In this document: piece after piece, positions 44,660 through 54,685 of the stretch
Layout of the letters: each line of letters starts with the position of its first letter
Numbering within the stretch: the stretch's first letter is position 1
Assembly: GCF_020906515.1 (NCBI RefSeq)
Contig: NC_085852.1
Coordinates: 1,054,001 to 1,118,000, forward strand
DNA from: Vanrija pseudolonga
Lineage: Eukaryota; Basidiomycota; Tremellomycetes; Trichosporonales; Trichosporonaceae
Length of the DNA stretch: 64,000 bases
Direction of reading: 5' to 3'
The notes under the pieces: generated by a model
What the model was told of the DNA's origin: nothing
What the model saw: the letters and a program-made list of their open reading frames with translations, nothing else
The model's database searches: none
Translations under genes and position numbers: made by a program

Positions 44660-46205
44660 ATGCTTTCAAGGGCATCGAGAGCAGCAGCGTGCCGCCTGCA
44701 CGCGGCGTCTTCTGTCCGCCTCGCAGCTGCCGCCAGCAGCAGGGCGACGCACTCGTCGGCGCCGCGCCCGTCTGCCGCTGCGGCCGCTGTCGCCAGCTCG
44801 CCCACGGCGTCGGCGAGCTCGTGGGCTGCTGCCACCGAGTCGGCGCACTCGGTCCTCGTCCCCCCGCCTGTCGCATCCTCGTCTAAGGCTGGCGGCCGGC
44901 GGGCAGACCTCGACGACCCCCTCGCGGCGATCACGGCAGAGATTGGCGAGCTCAAGCACAGCCTGTACCACATGCTTGGGTCGAGCCACCCCGCGCTCGA
45001 CTCGGTCGCAAAGTACTACTTCAACGCTGAGGGCAAGCATCTCCGCCCGCTGCTCGTGCTGCTTATCAGCCAGGCGACGAACGGCATCGCCGGGGACGGC
45101 TGGAGGAAGTCGCTGGCCAAGGCCAGGCAACAGGTCTTGACGCGGACAGGCGGAGTCGACGACTCTCTGACAAGCGCGGGAGGCGTCCTCAACGACTGGA
45201 ACCCCGAGTCGATGGGCCCCGAGCTTGGAGGCGAGATGGTCTTTGCCCAGCCCTACAGGATATCTCCTGCCGGATCGCGGCCTCCTCCTCCTCCACCAAT
45301 CACTCCCTCTCCATTTGCCGACCTTCTCGCTACTGGTGGACCAGACAGCCCGACTATTCTGCCGACCCAGCGCCGGCTGGCCAGCATTGTCGAGATGATC
45401 CATGTCGCGTCGCTGCTGCACGACGATGTGATTGATGCCTCGGGCCTGCGTCGTGGTGAGCCCTCGGCACCAGCGTCGTTTGGCAACAAATTGTCGATTC
45501 TCTCCGGTGACTTCCTTCTCGGCCGTGCGTCCGTGGCCCTCTCGCGCCTCGGAAGCAACGAGGTCGTCGAGCTCATGGCCACGACGGTCGCCAACCTTGT
45601 CGAGGGCGAGGTCATTCAGCTCCGCGCCACTGCCAAGCCCGCGACCGAGCCCACCACCGCCGGCTTTGAGGAGTACATGCGCAAGACGTACCTTAAGACG
45701 GCTAGTCTGATGGCCAAGAGTGCCCGCTCGGCTGTCGTCCTCGGTGGCTGTGGCTCCGACTCGAGCCTCGACACAGTATGGGTCAAGGACGTGGCCTACG
45801 GTTTTGGTCGTAACCTTGGCATTGCTTTCCAGGTGCGTTGTCATGTGAAGCGCGAAGCTAACGCCACAGCTCGTCGACGACATGCTCGACTACTCATCAT
45901 CCGTTGACCTCGGCAAGCCCGGTTCCGGTGCCGACATGCGCCTCGGCCTCGCGACTGCCCCCGCCCTGTTTGCCTGGGAGGAGCACCCATCTCTGGGCCC
46001 CCTCATCGCCCGCAAGTTCTCCGAGCAGGGAGACACGGAGATTGCGCTTGACCTCGTCAACCGCAGCCGCGGCATGGAGCGGACGGCCGAGCTCGCGCGC
46101 AGCTTTGCTGGAGAAGCTCGCCGCCTCATCGAGCTGCTCCCTCAGAACCCCGCTCGAGACGCGCTTGTCGGCCTGACTGTCAAGGTTGTTGACCGCGTCA
46201 AGTAA
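44660..46205 (+). CDS. COQ1: Polyprenyl diphosphate synthase for ubiquinone (COQ1)
   Basis: Mitochondrial trans-polyprenyl synthase that builds the isoprenoid tail of ubiquinone. About 502 aa in two exons. The first 75 residues are Ala/Ser/Arg-rich without acidic residues, a mitochondrial presequence. AEGKHLRPLLVLLISQ is the first conserved block; DDVID at residues 255-259 is the first aspartate-rich motif and LVDDMLDYSSSVDLGKP the second (DDMLD at 394-398). A proline-rich insert (PPPPPPITPSPF) lies between the first two blocks, as in other fungal Coq1 proteins. The only intron lies directly before the second motif, after Gln391. The product ends KVVDRVK. It is divergent with KRI1 and tail to tail with the PL14 gene. 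Confidence 0.94.
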
Positions 46206-46559
46206 CAACCTACAAAAATAGAGCGCCCCTTTACACATCATCACACTTGGGTTAGAGACGGACGACGCAAATCCATTTGCACCGCTATGCATTCACATCT
46301 TCAGATAACAGGCCAGCTGTTTGTCTGAACAGAGCGGAACTATAGGACTACGGAGGGGGAGGTGTGATAGTGTGACAGAGTATGGCAAACAGGGGGACAA
46401 GACCAGAGAGAGCCTACGGGGGGTTTGTAAAGGACGCCAGCGCCCGTCACAATCGTGTGTGACAAGCGACCAGCGCCGATCACGGTTTGCGATATTCACA
46501 GGGAGTGCACAAAGTGCGGGGAGTTGTTTTTTGGGTTGTTGTTGCGAGTAGTCGTTGGC
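46206..46559. other. Convergent intergenic region, COQ1 and PL14 gene
   Basis: No gene is seen in these 354 bases; it holds the 3' ends of both transcripts. Confidence 0.55.
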
Positions 46560-48254
46560 TTAGCTCAGGACAGTGAGAGTGTAGTCCTTGAAGTAGGCCG
46601 TCTGGGCAGTAGGAGGGGCGTACTGGTTGCCCGAGCCTCCGAAGAAGGTGTCGGCCATGATACCGTAGAAGGTAACCTGGCCGTTGACGCGCTGCTGCAA
46701 GCCGGTGAGCTTGAGCTTGGACTGGCCGTTGAGAACAATTTCTTGCTCGCCGTTGGACTGTCCGACGTCGTTGAGCTTGACACGGTGAGAGACAACGTTC
46801 CACTGGCCGGCGGAGAAGGTAAACGAGCCGCGGCCAATCGAGTCACCGTACGAGGGGTTGCAAACCGACTTGGGCGGGGTGTTGCAGTAGTTGTTGCCCT
46901 GCTGAGCAGAGGGAGGGTAGTAGTTGTAGACCTCGCCCTCGCCGTTAGGGCGCCACATGACACGGGCCGAGAAGCACTGGTCACGGTTGTCCTGGCGACC
47001 GCCAGAGCAAGTCTTGGCCTGCTCCAGCGACGAGCCACCGTAAAGGCCGGGAAGCTTGCCGCCGAGGACGTAGTCGAAGCCAGCGTCAAACCAGACCGAG
47101 TAGGTGAAGACGACTTCGTGGGCGCCGGTGATGGACACACCGCTCTTGTCGCCCTCGGTGTAGAAGTTGAAGCCCTTGCCGTACTGGTTGGCGGGGTAGA
47201 CGTTGATGTGGCAGTTGGATCCGTCAGGAGCCTTGGTCACCTGAGGAAGGTGGCCGAACTGAAGAGGCTCGAGAGCTTCGGTAACTGTAGGGATTAGCAG
47301 GCGCACGGCAAATGGTGTGCTTTTCTACTCACAGGTCAAGGTGTTGGATGCGCCTTGAGCGGTGGACCACGAGGCGATGCCTTGTCCGAAGGGGAAGACC
47401 TCACCACCGTTGCCGCCGTTGCCGCCCTTTCCACCGGGGCCGTCGGTGCCAGTGCCACCGGAGCCGCCGGAGCCACCCTGGCCACCAGCCTGGGTACCGT
47501 TGCCTCCGTCACCACCATCACCGCCGTCACCGCCAGTGGAGCCAGTGCCGCCTTCGCCGCCCTGGCCACCAGCGCCGCCGACGACGCCGTCACCGCCCTT
47601 GCCTCCCTTACCGCCCTTACCACCCTTGCCATTGCTCGAACTTGTGGTAGAAGCAGGGGCAGATGAAGAGGTGGTAGCCGAAGCGGACCAGTCGGAAGAC
47701 GACTCGGACGACGAGCTCGACTCGGAGTTCCAGTCAAAGGTAGCAGACTGGGACGAGGAACTGCTGTTGTGGTGGGGCGAGGCGTTCAGGTTGGATCCGA
47801 TGTTGACAGAGGACGACGAGGCCGATGGCTCTGGAGTCCACGACGAAGACGAAGACGACGCCTCACCGTCGTCAGATTGATCGCTGGAAGCCTGGCCGTC
47901 GCTGCTAGTACCATTGTCGTTACCAGGGCCAGTCACCAGGAGGTGCGAGGAAGGGGGCGTAGGAGCCGCCGTAGGGGTCGAAGCGGTGGTCGTTGTCGAG
48001 GCAGAGACAGGGGCCTGAGCCTTGCAACGCTTTCCGAGCTTGCGGCGGCGAACTTTCCTCATGGCGATGGGAGCCGAGTGGCCGAGGTTAGAGCGACGAG
48101 CTGCTGCGTGAAGAGCAGCGAAGTTGGGAGGAGCAACATCCCTCTCGGTCGTCTTTCCGGCGCTGACTCCTCGTGGCAACGAGTGGTCAACCGAACCGAT
48201 GGAGAGGGCAGATGCGGAAGCCGCCACGAGAGAAAGAAGGAGAGCGGCGCGCAT
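46560..48254 (-). CDS. Secreted PL14-type polysaccharide lyase with Gly-rich spacer
   Basis: About 547 aa in two exons. MRAALLLSLVAASASALS is a signal peptide. The next 200 residues are rich in Ser and Thr (possible O-mannosylation), with RKVRRRKLGKRCKA as a possible dibasic processing site. A glycine-rich spacer of about 90 residues follows, built of GG-x-GG units (GGKGGKGGKGGDG, GGDGGDGGDGGNG). The C-terminal 240 residues form the lyase: GFNFYTEGDKSGVSITGAHE, YSVWFDAGFDYVLGGKLPGL, RVMWRPNGEGEVYNYYPP and SHRVKLNDVGQSNGEQEIVL, as in the PL14 fungal glucuronan/alginate lyases. It should cleave uronate polysaccharides outside the cell by beta-elimination. The intron lies between spacer and catalytic domain. 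The substrate is inferred from the family. Confidence 0.85.
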
Positions 48255-48624
48255 TGTTGGATACAGTTGATTGTCGTGTCAACAGGGTCGAGTCGTGCGA
48301 GATGTCGGCGTCGGTGTGTTGTCGGTCAAGAAACTGTCGTCGAGGAGAGATGTCGGAGTGTTGTTGACTGTTGTCGAGTAAGTCGTTCGCAGGTGGCCAG
48401 CACTTGTGAACTGATAATGAATGAATAACCGTCACGGACGGGGTTGAGGTGTAGTAGAGAGAGAGGAGAGAGAGGAGACAGGGAAGAAGAGAAGGACAGG
48501 ATATAACGTGTCGTGGATGGAGAAAGAGGAGAAAGAGGGTTGGGGAGGGGGACGTGTGCAAAGTGCATTGTGAGGGTGAGGGGGGCCACAAGGGACGACA
48601 ACCAGGGGAACATGGTGGTGGGTG

Positions 48625-48650
48625 GTCCTGGTGGTCCTGGTGGTCCTGGT
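48625..48650. repeat. Short tandem GGTCCTGGT unit
   Basis: Three nine-base units of GGTGGTCCT type in direct tandem, followed by TGGTTGGG. It lies in the PL14 promoter, not in coding sequence. Confidence 0.7.
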
Positions 48651-48730
48651 TGGGGGCGCGGCGGCGGGGGCGGTGGTGGCGGCGTCGAGGGGGTAACACT
48701 GTGTGTACCGCTGCTGACTGGCAGTGGTGT

Positions 48731-48749
48731 GACTGTGTGTGTGTGTGTG
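48731..48749. repeat. (TG)n microsatellite
   Basis: About eight TG dinucleotides in a run within intergenic DNA. Confidence 0.75.
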
Positions 48750-49772
48750 CCCAACCAATGTCTGAGATGGCGGTACACTGGTTGGGCACCATACCCGTGG
48801 GTCGCCGCCCGCCCACCTCCCACCCCCTTGCCTTGTGGTACCGCGCCCCGCTACTGCCCGCAGCGCGCGTCTGCGCGTCGCGCTTGACCCAGATCCCTGG
48901 GGTTATTGTCACTGGTTTCTTTTTCCAGCTCGTTGCCCTCGTTGTTGTTCTTGGGTTGCCATGCCCTCCTCTGTCGTCTCCTTCACCCTGCGTTGTTCAT
49001 GTGCAACAGACGAGAGGCACAGTTCGTCTAGCGTGTGTGATGTGTGGGCACAACCCTATTGATGCAAGAGGCGGAACGGCGACGGTGAGTGCAACCACCA
49101 CGAGGACGCCGACAGGGGAAGCTGAAGCAGGGTGGGGGGCGCAGGTGGTGGAGTGCAGCGAGTGGCAGTTTGTTGTTGGCAGTGCTGCCTTGCTTTGGCT
49201 ATGCTTTACCAGCCAGGGCAACGGGCCAGTCCCGTGCGACGCGACGACGTCAGGGACGCGTAGCGCGCGGGGCATGCCGGTTTCAGAAAGTGACCGTTGC
49301 GTCCAGGGCACTAAGGGTCCTCGTCGCGTCCAGCCATTCCTATTGGCACCCGCTCAACTTGAGAGGAAGGCTCGGGTCACGCGCGCGGCATCGCGCCGCA
49401 TCCCTCAAACAACCTACCCTAGTGGCGCGTCCTTGATGCGTGGCGGATTGCAGCACTGCAGGGCAAAGACGAGAGAGCGCGCCTGTATAAACGGCATGGC
49501 GTTGGCGCGCGCCTCGTTTGGCGCAGGGGTCAAGGTCACCGGCAACGGCACGGGGTGGTCCCTCGTCGTGCGATTCGTTCACTCTGGCGTGTGTGCAGGT
49601 TTTTTCTTAGATGTCGCCCACGCACCACGACCACCACCCATTTCGAAGCTTCTCTCCAGTCAAAACAAAGACTAGCGGGTCTCCACACAGATCTTGGTCA
49701 CTAGCGGAATCAAAACCACGTGGCATAGACAATGTCTCCGATGCCTCTTTTCAGTACAATGCACAGGCGGAG

Positions 49773-50173
49773 ACGCGTCGCCACCCATACAAAATATACT
49801 CCCGTTTGTGCGACTGACTTTTGTGCCCTGAGAAGTCCATTGTAGTCTGCGCGCCTCTTGTCATGTCGACGACACGCCCCCTCTTCCCTCGACTTCTCAT
49901 CATCCACCCCTGGTTAACATTGGTTTCTTGAACACACCCATCCACCCTCGACCACGGTCTCTCGACAACAACGGCGCGCCCTCGAGCCTCGCCACTCTCG
50001 ACTCTTCGACACTCGACGCGCATACACGAATCAGCATAAGCAGTGCATACGGAAAATCGAGAGCAAAGCGAACAGTGCTCAAACGCCGATCCCACTCCCA
50101 CGCGCAACCGGCCAGGCCTACGACGTGACACCAACGACGCGTCCACATTACTCGACCCATCCATCCAACGCGT
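49773..50173. promoter_or_regulatory. Three ACGCGT (MCB-like) sites upstream of the NPF-rich gene
   Basis: ACGCGT is exact at 49773-49778, 50137-50142 and 50168-50173, the last two within 70 bases of the start codon at 50206. This is the core of the MBF-bound G1/S box. The two proximal sites may lie within the leader rather than the promoter. Confidence 0.4.
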
Positions 50174-50205
50174 TATCGATTGTCCTCTCTCGCGTCGCAA
50201 CGGAA

Positions 50206-51605
50206 ATGCTCTCCCCGCTCCCCAACGCTGCTGCTGCCCTCGAAGCTCCGCGCACGGTCGAGCGTCGCCGCCGCGGTCGCGGTATCGACTTGATGACTGC
50301 GTGAGTGTTGTGCACGTGTAGAGCCAAACGTTTGCGCGCGCGTATACTTACACAAACAGTCACCCCACACCACCGCGTTCTCACGAGCAGGGACACCTCC
50401 CAACGCCGGTGACGGAGCGTCGCTCGGTCAAGCACCACCACGGGCACGGCCAAAAGGGTGCGAGCACAATGTTACCCACTCCGCAAACGCTTCCGCGCAA
50501 GGTTGCGTCTCGTGACGACTCGGGTTCTGACAGCGCTGTGTCCATGTCCCCGCCATCACCAAGTGGCCACACGACGTTCTTCTTATCATCAACATCCACC
50601 GCGTCATCAGACCGCGTTGCTCACGGCCGCCGCCCAGGACTGTTATTTGCCCAGCAGATGGGCCTGGCGGCTGGACCATCAACCGGCGGCACCGTCAAGT
50701 TTGGTGGACGCCTTGGAGTTGGTGTGGGAATGGGCGGTGGTGTGCGCAGCGCTGCTCACGGCCCGGTGGACAAGATTTCCCTTGGATCGGCGCTCGAAGA
50801 CAACCCATTCATCGACACACCCCAAGTGGCCGACTCGAAGCGCCGCGTCTCGGCCTCGGGCAACCCGTTCATCTCTTTCTCGCCAGCTCCGCCCTTGTCG
50901 CCGGGTGCTGAAACGACCTACATCCCCCAGCTGCTGCGCCCCAGTGCGGAGCGGTCGGTGTCGCCCAATCCCCCGCACCACAGCGATGATGCCCAAGCGA
51001 TGACTACACCAACGAGGCCCAAGACGGTGATCAACCCTCCTCTGATGTCAGCGCGCGAGGACTCCACACCACCCCGTGCCCGTGCTCCACAGCGTGAGCT
51101 CATGGACCTGGACGACAACCCGTTCATTGCCAAGCCCGGCGAGATTGTCAAGCCCCACCCAACGCGTGAAGACCGCCCGCTCGTCACCTACGTCTTGTGA
51201 GTTGAGCCCCACAGCCCTGTGCCTGCAACCTTTACTGACTTGCGCAGCCGTGGTGCTAAGAAGGTGTTTGCCAACCCATTCGTGCACCCCAGCACGCGGT
51301 ATCCAGCTGCGGAACTGGATGTGTCACATCCCGAGTTTGACACGCACCCATGTCCACCACCACGACTCCTCTGGCCGACCAACGACGCCTCCAGCAAGCG
51401 TCGTCTTCCGCGTGTGGAGTCGATGGAGATGGACGTTGATGCCGGCATGCTGTCCGAGGACGACGACGAGTTTGTGGCGGCGTCGAGTGACAGCGACGAC
51501 GCCCCCCCGGTCCGGCGCGGACTGTTGTTCGGTCAGCCTGCCAAGCGCACCGTCGACGAGGGCACCCCTCCCTCAGCACGCAAGCGTCGCCGCAGCGACT
51601 TTTAG
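50206..51605 (+). CDS. Protein with four NPF motifs, function unknown
   Basis: Three exons (introns 50301-50359 and 51197-51247) give 429 aa. I chose the acceptor at 50359 because it alone keeps the frame; the downstream GAGCAG site does not. The N-terminus MLSPLPNAAAALEAPRTVER is followed by a basic stretch RRRRGRGIDLM. The repeated short motif NPF occurs at EDNPFIDTP (about residue 178), GNPFISFSP (197), DDNPFIAKP (281) and ANPFVHP (318). Between the last two lies TYVFRGAKKVFANP. The tail is acidic (SEDDDEFVAASSDSDD) and ends in a basic SARKRRRSDF. NPF is a ligand of EH domains, but here D/E-x-NPF-I may be a different docking motif. I cannot name the family. Two MCB-like sites sit just upstream. 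Confidence 0.75.
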
Positions 51606-54600
51606 GATGTTTAAAGCGCTGCCCAGATCCCCATTGTCTGTCGGGGATCATGGCGCACCTGCATAGTATTAGAAGTCAAGTTTCTTGGTGCTTGATCAGT
51701 AGTCATTAGTATTGTTCCCCTCCTCCTTGTAGGTAGTCGCAAGTTGCGCACACTTTGCAGCCACATTGTCCATTCCAGAGGTACGACTTGCACCGCCCTT
51801 CACACGCACTCTTTCCGTATAATGCGGTGTATGGAGGAATGTCATTTGTGCAGAATGAAAGCAATGTGGTACCTCGAAGTGGATGGAGCCAGCCAAGCCC
51901 AGACGTGAGTGTCAGTGCATCTTCAGGTGTTGCCACTGACTCTCGACTGGGGCTCCCAAAGTCTGGCCCCTGCTCGTTGCCGAGCAACAAACAAGTCGGG
52001 GTATAGATAGAAGAAGGAGATAAGTGAATGCAGCGGCGGCCACACACGGACAGACGGCCGGTGCAGCCAAGTTACATAGCCGGCGGAGTGTCTGCAGCAA
52101 GAGTTGGCTTTCCCGGGATTCCACGCACGCGCTCCACTCCATGCATGCACCATGGTGATTCAGAGTCGCACTAGCTAGCCATAGCCGGGCTATTGATAGG
52201 GTGGCGGGGACGACAACAGGCCAGCATCGCGATGATGATGATGGTCACTCAACAGGCAAGTGATCACAAGCGATCAATAGCAAGCGAAGCTGGCATCCGG
52301 ACAAAGAACCGCCTCGCGAAGTGGAGCAGAGTGCACGCCCCGATCCCCACAGAAATGGCTTCCGAAGCCACGCACAGGCAGTCACTTGACCACCTCGTCA
52401 AGATCTCGACGCGAGGTTGTGGTGTATGACGCCGACAAACCGAGTGTTTCAGTATCTATTGTCTGTGTGTCACGGTGTGCGGGTATGGGCTCCATGTCGG
52501 ACCGGGCGGGCGTGTGAGCTCGCGAGCTCGGTACGGAGTTGACGGCGGACGGAACGGTCGGGCCACGAGGTCGGAACAAATCGGCGGGGTCCTGGGCGGG
52601 CGTGCGTGCGGTGACTGTCAGCGGCAGGGCCGCCGCATGACTCGTGGTCGCGGCGTCACCTCGGCCCGACAGACTTTGTGCTTTTTTTGCTCTGGTGCCA
52701 TGCCGTGCCGCTGCCGCTACCTGTCGATCCCCCCTGGCCTTGCTGCCTGTGCTGCCTGCCTGCTGCCCCCAAAAGGTAGTTAGTTGCCAGGTCCAGGCCA
52801 AGGTTGGGTTGGCCCTTTTGGGACGTTGGGCCGCACCCCTGACCGAATAGCGCGGAAGCTGAGGATTTAGCTGCACCAGGCAGTGCACAGCCGACGGCGA
52901 CCGCGCCGACGCCGCTGTTCCCCTGCACTCCTCTGCTACTGCCCTGCTGCGCCGGTTTGTCGGGTGTTTGGGTGCGTTCCCTTTGCTAGCCAGCCAGTGT
53001 TCCCTGCTAAAAGGGGCAGTAGAATTCTGGGCCTCGGGCGGTTCAGGAGGCATGCTCAGGACAGTGGACCACACGTGGGAGTAGTAGTGCAAGTCAAGCA
53101 CGGCAAAGCACAAAGAGGTGAATGGCTGCCGCCCGCCGTTGCCCCGGCCCATTTGCCTTGCCCTGCCCTGTTCTGCCCTGCCCTGGTGTGTTCTCAATGG
53201 CCGGCAATAGATGGCGTGTTGACGCACCATGCAGCAGCAGCTGCCCAAGCGGGGTGGCCGGGGGCGGGGGCGGCACGCGGCAAGCGGCGGCAGTGGACTA
53301 CTGCACGCGATGGATTGGTGGCTGCGCTCATGAACATGTTGCGGGGAGGTTAAGGGCTGGCCAAGTTCTAGGTCGGGGTTAGGTAGGGGTTGAACGCAGC
53401 AGCACTGCCAGGCCAGTCACGCCAAGTAGCTGCAGCCCATCGCCAGAGCCCAGCCCACGCGCGCCCCGACACGACACGCCGCACGCAAGCACGACGCACC
53501 AGGCCAGAGATATCGCTTGCCTGTAGCTGTTCGGCTGACCCCAACCGACATGGCCGATTGGTGAATGGCTGCCTGCGAAAACGGAAACCACATCCACCTA
53601 CACACACCCGGCATTGGGGGATTTCTGTTCTTGTCTTGTCCACTGCTTCTTCATCTTCCACACCGACACCACACCGCGGCCTGCTCGCTGGCTGCCCAGA
53701 CGCTTCCACTCGCCGCAAGGCATCGCGCCCACCGTCTGGAGGGTAGCTTTTTACTTTTTCTTAACAACCCACTCTACGCACCGGCCGCGCGCGACTCGTG
53801 TTGAAGGCGTGATACGACCTCACCCGGCCCGCAATCCCGGCTCTCTCATTGTCTTAGAGCCGCTTTCGCTTTTTCACCTTGACAAAGCAAGCAACCGCTG
53901 CTAAGCTTTGCTTTGCATCTATCCACTTGACCTGGCCACCACCACCACCACCACCACCGTCGACGGCGACAGCAACGCGCGTGCACTTGGCCGCTGCAAG
54001 CTCCCAATCCGACAAGCCGACTCTTTTGGAGGCGCCGCCAACGGGACGATCTGTTCCAGAACGCGTCGATTCCCGCCATACGTCCGCTCCTCTCTACCCG
54101 ACGCCAAAACCACCCCGTGTGACCTCTTTGCACAAAGTGAATGGAGCTGCTCGCCTTGCTCTTCACCCGACTGCATTAACCACCACTCTCCCCGTCCGTT
54201 TGTTCGTCCTACTCGGCGGCGACGACTGGTTTGTTATTAGTGACCGCGTAACGCTTCACTTGTGGGCGGCGGCTTTAGCCCCGAACCAACAAACCAACAA
54301 ACCTCCGTGAGTTAGCAAACCCGGCCATCCACAACAAAGCCGTTCAAACCTGCTCGCTCGATGCTGCTGCTGCTGCAAACGTGTCGCTGTCGCAATACTT
54401 TTGCATCGCACCATCACACGCACGCTGCCTCGTCGCACTGCAATGGGCTGTGCGACGCTTTGCATCGCAGTGACTGTCCGATTACCCACACATTACGCAC
54501 GCTGCCGGGGCCCAAAACTGACGCGACGGACCCAGAGCGTCCGCTATTTCCGCCTGAACACGTCAATCACGGTATAGCACCTACGCAGACGACACCGCCA

Positions 54601-54685
54601 CCCACCACACCAGTACGGCAGCACCATCACCACCACTCACACCTACGACGTCGACCCCACCCACACCGACTCCACCGCCGCCGCA
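51606..54685. other. 3.1-kb region without a gene
   Basis: The longest non-coding stretch of the window. I find no gene on either strand. It holds a TGCCTGCTGCC-type unit at about 52742-52768, GCCCTGCC units at about 53146-53196, and a (CCA)n tract near 53935-53960. The last 800 bases are pyrimidine-rich and probably the leader of the Ecl1-like gene. The rest may be an extended promoter or host an unannotated RNA. Confidence 0.5.
53935..53960. repeat. (CCA)n microsatellite
   Basis: Seven to eight CCA units in a row, upstream of the Ecl1-like gene. Confidence 0.75.

Larger units (their letters stand above)
48255..50205. other. 1.95-kb divergent intergenic region
   Basis: No convincing gene. 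It is the promoter region of the PL14 gene (minus) and the NPF-rich protein (plus). It includes a triple GGTCCTGGT unit at about 48625-48650, a (TG)n run at about 48731-48749, and a purine-rich tract 48455-48545. ACGCGT occurs at 49256, 49773, 50137 and 50168. The PL14 leader is CT-rich. Confidence 0.5.

Noticed and set aside
48554-49675. 373-codon plus-strand frame in the PL14 promoter
   Set aside because: Low complexity with repeats translated from the GGTCCTGGT unit; no domain and no intron pattern.
52382-53248. 288-codon minus-strand frame in the 3.1-kb gap
   Set aside because: Composition resembles random GC-rich translation; no domain, no splice sites, no homology I can recall.
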